Assembly (NCBI GenBank): GCA_963920765.1
Contig: OY987252.1
Coordinates: 2,713,966 to 2,777,965, forward strand
Direction: 5' to 3'
Origin: Ulota crispa
Lineage: Eukaryota > Streptophyta > Bryopsida > Orthotrichales > Orthotrichaceae
Length of the DNA: 64,000 nucleotides
Part shown: piece by piece, positions 1-12,960 of the stretch
How the letters are laid out: the number at the start of each line of letters is the position of its first letter
How positions within the stretch are numbered: position 1 is the stretch's first letter
The notes under the pieces: model-generated
Databases searched by the model: none
What the model saw: the letters and a program-made list of their open reading frames with translations, nothing else
Told to the model about the DNA's origin: nothing
Made by a program: the position numbers and the translations under genes

Positions 1-226
1 ACTTTTGAGTTACTTAAAGCAAAAATATTTCAAAAAATAGCATTGATGCAATAATTAAATATTTCAATTTTTTTGTATTTGTCATGTTTTCTTTCAAGGA
101 GGTGATAATGTTGTGATTGAATGAATGATGAACCACTTAATAAATCAAAAATAGCACTAATTTATCAAATTTCATGCTCAAAAGGGGTGACCCGTTAGCA
201 ATTTAGGGTGTTGTTGTAGTAATCCC
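1..226 (-). mobile_element. MITE family M1, truncated by window edge
   Basis: The right-hand terminus (about 180-226) is the reverse complement of the left end of the element at 33,839-34,239. The similarity continues through the interior, including the CATCATTCATTCAATCA stretch. Only the outer half is in the window. No coding capacity is visible. The terminal sequence holds the words ACACCCTAAATTGCTAA and CACCCCTT when read on the minus strand. Confidence 0.7.
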
Positions 227-824
227 CAACCTTTATAACATATTAAGTTAGCATTCAAAACAGTAATGTCATACAAAATTATATCAAAACTTTATGAAGA
301 GTCAATAGTTTTGGGTTGCTACCACGACAAAGAAAATATGTCTAAACTGATAAATTTTTGACAAATTTTTGTAAACTGTGTTGTCAATTAATGCTTGAGC
401 GCCCAGGCTATTTTCACCAAAATCAAGGTTTTTTGAGATCAACAACTTTAATGCATTGTATCTATGTCAATAGAAGGATCCATAAAAAGTGACCACTGAA
501 AATAGTGGAACACGTACTTAGAAAACAACTTGCAAATTTTGGAAACAACTGATCGTGAGAGATGGGAGAATACAACGTTTGATCAAACATGTGATGACAA
601 AATCTCATTTTTTGGTAGGTAGTTGCTATTTGATGATTTTTACAATATTCTGTAAGCCCCAGATTCATCTCAAATTTTGTGAGCAGCAGGATTGGATGTA
701 AACGCACACACTTGTAAATTATTGAAGATTGCGCTTCTTCTTATGTCAAGTTTTAGGGCTTCAAATCACTATTGCACGGAAAATAATGACTAGCACAGTC
801 CATGACGGTTGCCATAATAAGGGT
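227..824. other. AT-rich spacer, nothing recognised
   Basis: Only short frames without domain-like composition occur here. I see no repeat shared with the rest of the window. Confidence 0.5.
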
Positions 825-1055
825 CTAGAACATGCTTGAACCCTTTTCAACAACTTTCCCGCTACCACAAAGCTTACACAAGGAAGCTTCCAAAGGATAT
901 TGACCGGTTGCAGCTTGTAAAACACTGCTTGCTACTCCGTTGCTTAGTCTTTTTTTCTCAATCAAATCTCTTGTAGCACTTGTCCAACATTTAGCTTTCC
1001 TTGCCATTATTCCATTGGCGTGGACAACTTGAATGACTTCATAATTATAATTTAT
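825..1055 (-). pseudogene. Orphan coding-like exon with CKLCGSG motif
   Basis: The minus frame is open from about 1055 through an internal Met at 1007 to a stop near 825. The peptide has a balanced, protein-like composition (MARKAKCWTSATRDLIEKK... then CKLCGSGKVVEKG) in otherwise AT-biased DNA. The CxxC pair could be half of a zinc-binding site. I do not recognise the family. No partner exon was found nearby, so it is probably a fragment of a mobile or host gene. Confidence 0.3.
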
Positions 1056-1381
1056 AGCAAGAACACAAATTTAAATCTAGTGCTTCAAACAAGGCTTTGA
1101 AATCATAGGAGTTGAGGCAATATTTTAGGCACTGGGACACTTAGAAATTAAGACATGTTGGTTTAGGCATATAATTAGCACACTTTTGTTAGTAAATTGA
1201 CAAGGAAATTGAGAGATTTTTGTCTACATATATCTCAATGTTGGACATCAACAAGTGTCAATTAATTCATTGTAAATGACCTTGCCATGCTAGTTTGTTG
1301 TCTTCAATCAACACATTTCACGTGCCTTTTGCGAACTTGCAATTAAAAAATCAAAAATTGCATACTAATTGTCAATGCTAT

Positions 1382-1450
1382 CACTACAAGGAAAATGGCT
1401 CCATACTGACAATTTTTAGACAAAAGTTTGTTTGAGATAACAAAAAAGAC
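1382..1450 (+). mobile_element. Orphan CACTA-type terminal inverted repeat
   Basis: CACTACAAGGAAAATGG followed by a GACAATTTTTAGACAAA stretch closely resembles the reverse complement of the right end of the element ending at 42,008. This is a left-type end facing right. I found no matching TAGTG end downstream, so the element is truncated or its other end is unrecognisable. Confidence 0.5.
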
Positions 1451-2599
1451 GTTTTACAATGATTCAACTATTATTGTGGCCTTTGATTGTGAATTTTTTG
1501 TAGGCATGACTATATTTGCATCTAAAATACAGCAATGACATCTACGTGGACATCTTTGCGCCAATTTTAAAGTTGTGCATGCAGTTTTAAAGTAGCTTTT
1601 GATGCATTCATCAAAACTTACTCACTTCCCTATGGTAATGGCAAAATGGTCTTAATTAATTAAAAAAAATTATTATGGCTTGTAGTAAGGCATCATATTT
1701 TATTTATGTTTCCACCTAAAAAAACTATGTCAATGCAATATTATATCAACATGCAAAAATTTATGGGTACAAAATTGAAGGTAGTTTCTAGACATACAAA
1801 ATAACCCTTGAAAAACAAATGTAATAGGTTAGAAAAAGACAAGACAAGCTGTTTTCATACTCTAAAGTTACCAAAAAGCTCCTTCAAACTTTAGTTTTTA
1901 TATACAATTAGGCTTATTTTAAAATAACAATTTGCATTAGTGCAATATATGGTTTCAATTAGAAATTGGCGTACAAATTTATAGAAATGTTTTTGAAACA
2001 TTGATATTATAATATAGCTATGCTAGTTACTTAGGTGACAAGTTTGAAAACCATGCCTAAATGATTAAGCCATAATAACAAACATTATTTTAGAATATTG
2101 TATGCTAGTATAAAGGGAGATCTTTAGCTTTTTTGGCAAAAAACCTATATTTCTCATTTTTGTTTAGTTTTTTAAAGTGCATGCATTGGCTATTCCATGT
2201 ATACTTACACTATAATTAGAATTTTTCAAAAGTTTAGTCATTTTTTAGCCAAATGATTTAGATTTCAACTAGTTTTTTCTACATTTTATATGGCTAACTT
2301 TCTAATTTTTTTGCTCTTTCCAAACATTGTTGTATGGTTATTTTATGTTAGAGACAAACTCAAAAACAAAGACAAGATAGAGAAATTAAATAAGGAAATG
2401 TTCAAGATTAGAGCACAAAGACGTACTAAAATTAAAGACCAAAGATGTATTCCATGTGGTAACAATAGAAAGCAAAACTAAAACTAAACAATTAGATTTA
2501 TAGGTCAAAACTAAGATGGCAAAATGAATTGTCAAGACTGAGGAACCTCTCAATCTTGACATATGTATATTTGAACATTGAAGCTTTATTGTAAAATTT
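1451..2599. other. AT-rich spacer, no gene recognised
   Basis: The first part may be the interior of the truncated CACTA element that begins at 1,382. Only short frames of low complexity are present, for example a 63-residue frame at 2,290-2,481 with no recognisable motif. Confidence 0.45.
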
Positions 2600-2850
2600 G
2601 GAAGTTGCTTAAAAAACTTCTTCAAGATTGAAAGGTGCTTGAGGAGCTTCCTATAGCTTAGAAGGTGCTCAAATTACTTTTATTGCATAAAAGGTTTCTT
2701 GAAAAGCTTCCGACTTTCTAAAACCTTCTAAAAAATTTTAACCTTCCAAAACCTTTTGAAAACTTTTAACCTTCCAAAACCTTTTGAGAACTTAGATTAA
2801 CCTTCTAAAACCTTTTGAGAACTTCTCACCTTCTAGAATCTTTGAGGACT
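2600..2850. repeat. Degenerate minisatellite, AACCTTCCAAAACCTTTTGA-like units
   Basis: Units of roughly 35-40 bp recur with drift. The clearest copies lie between 2,715 and 2,835, where CCTTCCAAAACCTTTTGA and related words repeat. Copies to the left are more diverged (GAAGTTGCTTAAAAAACTTC, GAAGGTGCTC). Confidence 0.55.
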
Positions 2851-5129
2851 TTCTATATTTGGAACAATGGCTAATTCATTCATGGCTCTAACACCTAAAA
2901 CATTGCTAAGTTTACATAATCATTGTGGATTCTTGTGTTTTTGAACCTTTATTATCTTTTATTGAAATAGCAGCATGGTACTTGCTGTGTTGAAATTGCT
3001 TTCTTTGCCATAGTTGTAACAAAAATCATTGCCACCAATTCAAAAAATTATAATAATTGTTAATTTAGATTTCAGCTTCATGTCACATATTTCAAGTTTT
3101 TAGCTTTGCATTCTTATAACAATTACAAATCTCATTAATATAGCACACTCAATAAGTTTCAACATATTCATTTTTTACTATCATAAATAAATTGTGTTAA
3201 ATTTGTGTTGGAAATATGTAAATTTTGCTACACATATAATGCAAAGGAACCTATCTTTCTTGTAATATACTATAGCACTTATTGCCTTCAATTCACGAAA
3301 TGTAAAAAAACTTATAGATGGGTATTATAATCAATTTTTTTTTCTCAATTTTGTTTATTAAAGTGGTTATTTTGAAATTGTCTTCAGTAGATGATATTTC
3401 ATTCAACTCATAGTCTTTTTTTGAAGATTTATATAAGCTAGAAGAAATAGTTGGCTTTGTAACAAATACAACAATATCTTCTAGATCATCTATCTAGGCA
3501 ATAGGGATTGAGAAGAAATCCTAGCTAGTTAGTCTTTATTGGCGTACACTAGATTATATTGCAAAAAGAAATTTGATTGCGCTAGAGCTTTATAAAGGCT
3601 AAACTCTGCAATGATGAGTGGGGAGTTTTTTAGTCAAAACAAAGTGGATTATTAAAAGCTGATTGATGAGTTACAAACAAACAATGCATAAAAGCTAGAA
3701 AAAAAAGACAATAAATTTATAAAGTTTTGGGAAATTTCTAAAATAGTTGCAAAAAATAGCAAACCTATTAGCTACAAATTGCGTTGCCATGTTCTCTTAT
3801 GTATCAATAAAAAAACAAAGTGATTCCAATTTGATTGTGGATGAGAGGGAATTTTGCACGTACTTAAAATTGATACACGTAAAGAGCCAAAAACACTCTT
3901 ATTTATATAAAATAATGTCATTTGGAATTTTTATTTAAAAAAAAATTTTGGACTGAATTGCAAAAAGAATTTTATTGTGATTCCTTAGAATGATCTAAAC
4001 TGTACTAATGTTAGAACAAGTAGCAAAATGAGCATACAAAACAATGCAAGGAGTGCAGATTACCCAAAGAACAAACATCCCATAATATATGGATTTTGCA
4101 AGGAAAAGTTTCAAACAAAATAATGAAAATGATAAAACTCAAGAAATTATGGTAGAAGCGTTGGCATGTTTTGAAAAGCATGCAAGCATCAATAGGTTTG
4201 TATATCTCAATCAAAGAACAATAGGGGCCTATTTGCTATGGTGGTGCAACAAATCAATGCAAAGTTTTGGATAAAATATAACGGTAATCTTAGAAATACT
4301 ACAAAGTCAAGAGATTAAAAATGTAATAAGCTCCAAATGAATGTGGACAAATTGGAGATTATAGCCATGTACTTGTAAAAATTAAGTGAAGTTTGCTTCA
4401 TTGTTGCTTGTTACTATAGGGATATGCCATGAGTCAAAATTTATGCATAATAACCTTTCATCAGCTAGCATGTGGTTATGTTTTGATCTTTGGAAGAAGA
4501 ATATTGTATACAAATGGATTTGTGATTGGGACATTTCTAGCCAACTGTGAAAATGAATTGTCTATGTTTGGATTTTAAAAGTTGGAATTAATTCAAAATA
4601 AGCAAAAAAACATAAATCTGTTATTCCAAGATTGTTTGATGTTTTGGATCAAGAAAGTTTCATTACTCCATTGAGATTGTACATTGGTGCAACTTGTACT
4701 TCATGGCAATAGATGCATACATAATGGGGCCGGTAGATAGTGGAAAAGATTGAGAATATGGTGATTGCAAGAAAGACTTCACGTTTTTGTCTGAAAATGC
4801 CACTTTTTGGGTGTAGTACTGGCTTTACTACTAGTATTGCAAGTACTATATAGCATCTTTGCAATGGAAATCTAAACCGTCCCTCCCATCCTAAATCTAT
4901 TGGGAACAAGGCACATGGCATGTCATTTAGGAAGGCCAACTATCAATAATGGCAATTCAATGAATGGATGAAAAAAAAATTCACATCCTTAGATGATGTT
5001 AGTGGTCAGTGGTACTACATGGTGCCACTTAATGGAGGGGAGTACTATGCAGGCATGTGGAGTAGAAATTACCAAAAATTTTAGGCTACCATGTTTTCAA
5101 TTTTAGTAATCACAAAAAAACCCAAAAAA
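2851..5129. other. AT-rich region with at most decayed coding traces
   Basis: No family recognised. A 61-residue plus frame at 4,089-4,274 has a protein-like composition (KTQEIMVEALACFEKHAS) but is isolated and surrounded by stops in all frames. It may be a relic of a mobile-element protein. Confidence 0.35.
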
Positions 5130-5575
5130 CAAAACAAAAAATGGCCATTTTTGCTCTATTGAAGACACTTGAATTGATGAAATTTCTTTTTTGGAGAAGT
5201 TTGTTTTCTTTCTCCAATGCTTAACCAAAGGATGCCCACTTTGAGAGCATGTGGAAGGCAGAGAATTCACAATTTCTTAGAATCCACAAATCCAACTTAT
5301 GCTCTATGATGAATAACTTCCCTGATTTGTGGCATGATATTTTCTTTTTTGGACCCAAAATAATACTAAAACCCCCAAAATGGCCAAGGTAGACACCTAT
5401 TCAAGGCTATTTTAAAATAGTAAAATGATTTTTTTTTAAATTGCAAAAATTACTAAAGGTCTGTAACTATGACATGTACCTTTTTCTGAAATTTCAGCTC
5501 AAAAGAGCTTGCTGAGCAAAAGTTACAAGCTAAAAAACACCTCCAAGAGTGCAAGGAGACAAACTAGTACAAGTG
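5130..5575 (-). repeat. Dispersed repeat R1, copy a
   Basis: This segment is the reverse complement of 51,870-52,325 over about 400 bp with moderate divergence. Shared words include AAAATGGCCAAGGTAGACACC, TTTGGACCCAAAATA and GACATGTACCTTT. Copies lie in opposite orientation about 46 kb apart. I see no coding sequence or clear terminal repeat, so the class is unknown (MITE or SINE-like). Confidence 0.65.
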
Positions 5576-6599
5576 AATCTTGCAATCACTCAATAAAGAG
5601 TATAATCTAAGTTACTTTAAAGTGACTTCTACACATTTTTCAAGGTTAATCATTGCATTGCATTACAAAGCTCACAAGAGAAAAATATGAAGAAAAAAAC
5701 AAATGTGTTGGACATTATAAGGACAATGATGAAAACACTTTATAATTGGAGCATTCCAAAATATTGATTTCATAGTCAATAAGTATTTACTAGATGCACC
5801 TTTGTTTGTGTGATAATATAAGAATTTTTTGTTGTTTCAAAGAAGACTTTGAGACCATGTGGTTTTGGCATTATTTTTGAGTCATTATATTGAATATTAG
5901 AATATATGGATTTCTAAATAATTTGTTTTTATAATTTTCTTGTTTTTATGGATGTCATATCACATAAACATAAAGTAGCAAGATTGAAGACCCTATGGTC
6001 AAATACCATTTTTTCTAATTTTTGGGATTACATAGTAGGTTTGTCAATTATGATTTTGCTACGAAAACAAAAATGACTTGCACACTCTTGGATATTCATT
6101 GTTATTTATGTCAAATATAGAATTTGAAAAATCTTAAGTAGATTGAATCAAGCAAAGAATATTTGAAGATTTTTTTAAGATGGTAGTGCACAACTTTTTA
6201 ATTAGTATTCTTACTATATTAATGAAAGGTATAGTTGCAAAACGACTCATTTTTTAGAGAAACTTATGAATGTTAGACATTTGTTTTTGGATTTTTTTTG
6301 TTATAACATGTGAACAAATTTTATAATCTTGTGCTTTACATTTGATCCACACAAGTTCTCTAGGTCAACATCTTGCTCCTATGTTTGCGCTTGGCCTTTA
6401 TGTTGGCATTTAGGCTCAAGATGTTTAAGCTTGAGTCCTTCCTCTGCACCTAAGTTAGTAGTCTACTTCCATGCCCATCACTTGTGTCCTAATCTATGAT
6501 TTGCGCCTTGCCTTTATGTTGGAGTTCATAGGCTATATATTTGTGCCCAAATATCCTTTTTACTAGCTAGCACATTAGGTCTATGTCTATGTTTGCCTT
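5576..6599. other. AT-rich spacer, nothing recognised
   Basis: No coding frame of protein-like composition and no repeat shared within the window were seen. Confidence 0.45.
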
Positions 6600-7020
6600 T
6601 TTTACTATTTTCTAAAGTCAATTATGGATTGACTGCATTGGATAGATAAGAGCTTAATTGAGCACTTTGAGCACATGGTCAAGCAAACAAACAATTTGTT
6701 TGATGATACAACCATGTCTATGTCAAAGGTGTTAGTCCGTTGTATTTGGACAATCAGCAATTGCCAAATAGCAACCAACAAACATGAGCAACTATGCATC
6801 AAATGCTTACTTGCAAACAAAAATTCAAGTTAAATTGTCATGCAATCATGAAATAAGAGTAAATTGGCATATACCAATTAGTGCACAACAATTGGGGATT
6901 TTTAAAACTTGCAATGAACAAACAAAGATATAAATAAAGACAACATTTGGCAGACAAACACACTAACACTATAGAAGGGATGCTAGCAAAATTGAGAAAA
7001 AAATGATTACAATATGTGAA
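6600..7020 (+). pseudogene. Possible decayed coding stretch, unknown family
   Basis: Plus-strand frames between 6,615 and 7,010 show protein-like peptides (KSLIEHFEHMVKQTNNLFDD, later NTIEGMLAKLRKK) interrupted by stops and frame changes. The composition is less AT-driven than its flanks. There is no recognisable domain. This could equally be a chance open stretch. Confidence 0.2.
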
Positions 7021-8554
7021 CTTCACTGTCGATTTGGCCCACTTGATTTAAACCTGTAGTTGATTGATTTTTATCCTAGGGTTCTCATTTTGAACAAATG
7101 GCCACGTTAGATTCCATTTAGTTTCTATATGAGCAGACATTTTAGAACCAGTACATGTTAGCACAATCCTTTGTTTCTCTAAGCTATTTCTAAATATTAC
7201 AATGTTCCATCATATTCTTTAAATGCCAAGGCAACTTACTAAATAGGAAGGTATCTGTGTAAAACCAGCAATTAATCTTACATACGCATCCCATAGCCAT
7301 TGCATTCATTACACGTGTACATATTAAAATAGCCTTATTCACACAGATTTACAATGTAGGTTGAGCTATAAGGATCTCTAGAGGTGCTTTGAGATATTAA
7401 ATGCAATTTCCTTTCCAAGTGAAACATACGATTTTTGTTATTTTCTTTGAGAATCTATGGATCTTCCCTACTAGGGTGGATTACAAACACTTGAAATCAA
7501 TAAAACTTGTATATTACAAATGCACTGTCCGCAATGGTCACCATTTTTGTGAAAAACTAAACATTCCATTAGATGCTATAGGTACACTTGTATCAGATAT
7601 ACAAGGCTATATATGTATGCCAATTACCAACAATTTCTACTCTCAAACTCTCTTATAGCTGCCCTACATCTACATACAAATATACTAGCATAAATGGTAA
7701 TTTAATATAACTCAATTCACAATTAACTATTGCATATCATGCCTAAAAAAATAGATACTTTATGTGGCAAATCTAAAACCTTAAAAGTATATTGTCTAAT
7801 GAAATTGGCATCCACACTCAATAGCTACAGCCGTGTCTTGCCTTCTTCAATGACACTAGTTTGAAAGCAAAATCTCTTTCAATTAAGTTTTTTCCTTCTT
7901 GGTTGCCCTATCCATTGAACAAAATTAAACAATTTAATGTTTCTCAGTATCTTTTGAGCTCTGTAAAAAAATAAATATGTTAGAGTATGCTCTTTTATCA
8001 AATTTGCTACATCCATTTTTAGAATCACTTTAATCTAAATTTGCATAAAAAAAAGCCCACACATGCTAGTGAAGTTCGTGAAAAGATAAGTGTTTGCCTA
8101 TTGAGGATATACTTGTACAAATTGACAACCTACAGCAATTGCATTCAAATTATTAGTGGCATGTGCACAAATTTCCATGTAATATTAGGACAACATTCAT
8201 GTACGTATTCAACAATTGTTAGTACCACATGTGATTGAAATTGCATTATTCAATGGGCTTGGACGTATGTGACACTACTAGTTACAACAATCATAATGCT
8301 AAACCGATTTCTCTCATTTTTATGGCTTTCAGGTAATCATATAAAACACATGCTACTCTTTTCCATCTTCTAGTCCATTGACAAATTGCACAAATAATGA
8401 ACACCTTAGTCAAGCACTAGAAAGAATTTGACACTGTCATTATTGTATATGCAGTAAGAGGAACACTGCACTTGTGGTTGGACTGGTTTCGTACTTTCAT
8501 ATGAGAATACAATTGGAAATTGTAGTTGTACCTTTGTTGTGCAACTCACCTTCT
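7021..8554. other. Non-coding or intronic sequence left of the interrupted gene
   Basis: If the minus-strand gene interrupted by the large CACTA continues leftwards, this is its next intron and beyond. A possible minus-strand exon lies near 7,850-7,965: a TTTTACAG acceptor followed by a frame reading AQKILRNIKLFNFVQWIG. That exon is only a suggestion. Nothing else is recognised. Confidence 0.35.
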
Positions 8555-8611
8555 TTGGGAGACTCTCTAGAAAAGCTATCTTCTCCAACAACTGACAAAT
8601 GTACAAATCAA
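8555..8611 (-). pseudogene. 3' part of exon of the gene split by CACTA-1
   Basis: On the minus strand this short piece reads DLYICQLLEKIAF...ESLPKK and ends at a good splice donor (AAG|GTGAGT). It continues, in frame, the peptide that stops at 24,794 (..GDKNKVV) once the CACTA element and one copy of the CAA duplication are set aside. That continuity shows both pieces were one exon of one gene before insertion. Product unknown. Confidence 0.7.
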
Positions 8612-8649
8612 CACTAAAGAAACCCGCGTTTTTGGTAATGTCAAAACAA

Positions 8650-9960
8650 AAACAACCTTGTGTTAATTGTGTTTATTCCAACAAAATTTTGACATCAATT
8701 GGCTTTCAAAATCTAAATTTTTTTGATGTCAAAATCTGTTGACGTGAACTTTACGTGCAATAGTCAGGAAGAGCACTCTCAATGTCCAAAAACACCACAA
8801 CAACATTTTTCAATACATAAATGTCATTATAAATGTCTACCAATACATGAATAGAAATGTAATTATTAGTTTGACAAGGGCACTTTTTTTTCACTATGGA
8901 TAACTCTCTAGAATTTTCCCTACAAATTTTGGTAAAAACGTTGCCCATTTTAAAATTATGGCCTAAAAAAATAAAGACGTTGTTCAAACGTCTGGCTAGA
9001 CATTGTGATTAACATGATTGTAGTTCCTTCAATGGAGGGGCAATTTCACCATGGGTAACTTCTTGGATTTCACTATTTAGATATGAGTGAAAGCGCTGTC
9101 CACTATAAAAAACGCAGTTCACAAAATTTTTGGATGTCTAACAAGATGTCTTCCTTGATATCAAAATGAACATAGCTACCAAGGTGGCATTGACAGTTTG
9201 TTTTACCAAAAGTAACTTCCCCAAAATTATTGAGCATATACAAGTGAAACCGTTTACCTTAAAAAAACACCTACTTTGGGAAGTTTGACATGTCTGCCAA
9301 GATGTCCGCTCAAATGTCAAAACAAATGTGTTTGCCACTTTGACAAATTGGGTCAATTTCACTAAAAGTAATTTTTGGGGAGTTACCATGCACTAGAAGG
9401 TAAAAATCCTACTCACTTTAACAATTTAATTTTGTCAAAGTTTGGATGTCAAAGACATGTCCATTTCAACATCAATCTCAACATGTCTGCCATGCTGGCA
9501 ATTCTAGCTCAGTTTAACAGTGGATAATTTTTCAAGGAGTTACCATGCAGGGCTGGGTAAATACATTGCCCATTTCCAAAGTCACAGACCGCGTACATGT
9601 CGATATCTGCTCCAACATTGAGTTACACATCATTGTGAACATGATGTGTCACGTTCAAAACAATGTCCACTTTGACATCTTGCTGAACGGATCTTCAATT
9701 TAGGGTGACAATTGGGTTGCAAGGGAGTCTCTGAGGTAGATCAAGCACGTAAAAATTTGTGTGGACATGTGCCACAATACTATCAACATCAACGTTGATG
9801 TTTTCACAAACACAATTTTTGATGCAGATAACACTAAGTTATAATGCAAGGCTGACGACTGCGTGTTCAATGGAACATCCCACTAAGTATGTAAATGCTC
9901 TGAAAGTCCACATTGTTTGTGACACATGTAGGCCTTGATGTCCACTAAAATATTGTGAAT
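8650..9960. repeat. Left subterminal motif region of CACTA-1
   Basis: GACATC, GATGTC, GATGTCAAA and their complements recur at short intervals (for example around 8,690, 8,725, 9,135, 9,300, 9,450 and 9,610), often paired in opposite orientation. In known CACTA elements such subterminal clusters bind the TnpA protein. No credible coding frame is present. Confidence 0.65.
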
Positions 9961-10020
9961 GTCATACAAAACGTGCTTATGACAATGTTTTGGCCATGCA
10001 ATTTAGAGCTACAACGTGTA

Positions 10021-10760
10021 TCAATCCTCAATTGCAATGGCATCATCTTCATTTTCCTTTGTAGCAGGCACAACATAGGTACCACTCCTAGTGTCTGGTC
10101 TTCTTCTAGGTTCCGTTTCTCTTGCAACGAGTGCTAAAGCAACAAAGTCAGCATCGTTACCAACATCAATGATGGCAGGGTCATGTTGATCTTCATGCGA
10201 TGTTACACATTGCCCATGCATGTCTATTCTACAAATAATCTTCAATTTTTTTCTTTCCACATCGTTTGACAAGAATACTTGCTGGCAATGCAATGGAAAT
10301 GCAAACGAGTCAGCGTTCATAGCGCCGTCCATGCGGTTAAAATTGGCCATGCTAAAGCAGCACCTGTCACACTCAACGGTAGGGAATCAAGCATCTTGGG
10401 TGCCTCTCACCCAGTTGCACACCATTACTGTGGTGCAATGGTTGCTATAATCCAACTCCAAGATCTCTTCTATGTATCCCACATCTTTGTGGTCCTTTCC
10501 ATGGGTCTTCCATTGAAAATTCCCCATCGCAGCTGTTTAGTGAAAGACACAACCACGCACGGGTCATAAGTAATAATACCGTGTTCTGCACTCCAAACAC
10601 ATAAATGCATCCCAAAGGCATGCATATGTTGATGCGTAGTTGCATATCTCTTGCGTGGAAAAGCATATTGGACGACGTCCCCTTCAAGCTCTTTCTTGTT
10701 TCTTTGCGCGTCTGCCACCAATGACCTCAACCAATTTGCGAATGAAGGTAGCTTGTTCAA
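10021..10760 (-). CDS. DUF4216-like C-terminal segment of the TNP2 protein
   Basis: Two minus-strand frames (10,470-10,760 and 10,021-10,350) carry YDPCVVVSFTKQLRWGIFNG, then DSFAFPLHCQQVFLSNDVER, and an acidic tail ending IAIED. This matches DUF4216 in position and pattern (region of Tyr/Phe, an Asp-rich turn, Phe-(I/A)-hydrophobic, Q-VF). A frame change separates the two halves. Confidence 0.7.
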
Positions 10761-11419
10761 ATCATCAGGGTACCTTTGCTGTCCAAGAAGGCGATGGTGG
10801 TGAAATTTAAGTCAATGAGCCTCTCGCTCTTCCCATTTGCTTGCCTTTGCGGCTCTGTAATCCCTGCAACCAATTGCAAAGCCCTTTAGATATTCAAGAT
10901 TTTGATGATATCAGAATGTAATATATATTTAATCAACAACCATGCCTAGTTGCACGTTAATTGAAGCATTGTTCCATTCCCCTAGGTGTCCTCCTGGATA
11001 CTGCCTACATCATACTAGACATGCAAAATATGGCGTTGTTGTTTTTGGGGTTTAAAGCTCACGTCACACTTTGTACAGTACTCTTCTCTAGGGATGTTGC
11101 TATGTTTGAACTAACATATATTAAAACATTATATATAATATGGAAGCACTTTGAAATGTAAGCAAATTGGTTGTTCACAACGTTTGCAAATACACTGAAC
11201 AACATGGCCACGAGTTCCAATTGGCATTACCAAGGCACAGATGTAATCATGGTTGTTATAATTTCTAATCACACCTAACATTCACAAGATCCTGATAATA
11301 CTTATTCCCAAAATTGTTCCAAACATGTTGCATTGTCAAGAATGAATGAATGCGCATGGCACGCACTGTGTCTGACATCTTCCGTTTCCTAGTCTTGTTG
11401 GGGTTTAAGATATTGTTGT

Positions 11420-11935
11420 TCATAGTTGCATCTTTTTGTTTGCGTCCCATATGCAATGAGTCGTTGCCTTGTGTTGTGTCATGTATTTTGTGCAAAACCC
11501 CAATGCCTCTTCCATGCGATAGCCTTTTGCTATGCTCCCTTTTGGATGAGCGTAAGATCTAATGTAGTCCTTCAAGGTCTTCAAGTATTGTTCAATGGGA
11601 TACATCCACTTGCAATGGATAGGACCGCAGATAAACAACTGCTCCACAAGATGCATGGGGAGGTGTATCATGATGTTCAACAATGTTGGTGGAAACTCCT
11701 TCTCTAAAATGCAAGTTGCAGTAACAATGTTCTTCATGAGCTCTTCTTTGCTGTCCTCTTGCACCTCTTTGTTGCATAACCTCTGAAATACCCGACACAA
11801 CTTTATGATTGCCAGCCGCACCACTTTGTCTAGAAGGTTTCTAATTGCCACAAGAAGTACCTGCAAATGACAAGTTCTCGTAGTGTGATTGTCTGCCAAA
11901 TGTGATGCATTACTAAACATTAATAACAAGACCAT
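11420..11935 (-). CDS. DUF4218 segment of the TNP2 protein
   Basis: The 171-residue open frame contains LLNIMIHLPMHLVEQLFICG, PIHCKWMYPIEQYLKTLKDY, IRSYAHPKGSIAKGYRMEEA and LGFCTKYM. This is the hallmark of DUF4218 in plant CACTA transposases (HL-HLVEE--GPVH-RWMYP-ER). It is the longest uninterrupted frame of the element. A fragment at 11,265-11,495 in another frame (VWNNFGNKYYQDLVN) continues the protein. Confidence 0.88.
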   Translation of the reverse strand: MVLLLMFSNASHLADNHTTRTCHLQVLLVAIRNLLDKVVRLAIIKLCRVFQRLCNKEVQEDSKEELMKNIVTATCILEKEFPPTLLNIMIHLPMHLVEQLFICGPIHCKWMYPIEQYLKTLKDYIRSYAHPKGSIAKGYRMEEALGFCTKYMTQHKATTHCIWDANKKMQL

Positions 11936-12960
11936 GTCATGTACAATGAGTAGTTCTTGTTAATTTGCACATTCAATATAACCTCCTCTACTTCCAAGCA
12001 CGTCAATTGCATTCCATTTTGACATGTTCCAAACATCACTATTGAGTATTAGATGTCTTATTCATATAAATCAAGCCGTCCATTCACACATACATTACTT
12101 TTGCATATGCAAGTATGGACATGAAATGGAATGCTAGGAGGTAGTACATGTTTACTTGTTGCATGAAAATGTGGTAGTCATGCGTCTTCATGTATTGAAG
12201 TTTTTTGTCCTTGAGTCTCTTTTGAATACAACCTACATACTTTGAGGGTGTACGGATGTTTGACACTATCTGCGCAAACTCCTTTTGCTCACCTGGCTTT
12301 AAAATATACAAGGCCCATGGCATGCAGAAACGATCTCTTTAACAATGCACCCATAACTCTTTTTGGATTCCCAAGTCCTCCAAGTCTTGTTGACTTCCTA
12401 GGCTATCATTCATGCCTAATAGAGTCTTCAAAATGTTCTCGCATAAGTTCTTTTCACATTGCATGACATCTAATGTGTGTCAAACCAACAAGTGCTGTCA
12501 ACATGAAATGGATGCTTTTGAATACCATTAAACAATATAGGAACGTCCATTTTGATGTACGGATATTCAGTCAAACATTTCTTCCAATATGACATTGTAC
12601 CCTATGAAAACAGTGCACGACCTTACTGTTGTTTTAGACAACCTACAAAACATCTACTATAACTAGGAGATGTTCTCTTTCATATCGATATGCACATACA
12701 AAATTTGTGCAGTCTAAGGTGACAAATAAAATGACTTGAATGGGCAATTGCAAAGACAAACTACATGCACATCCAATTACTCTAACATTTACTTTGACGT
12801 CTGACCCAATGCCTATTACATTTTAATTGACATTGACTGGAATAGTCACTTCTTTAATTCATATTGTTTGTTTGGCAATGAAGAGCACGTGCGTGAGGGT
12901 TTAGGATTCTCCATCCACACACCTGCCAGTACAGTAGTTCATAGAATGCACTCATTCATT

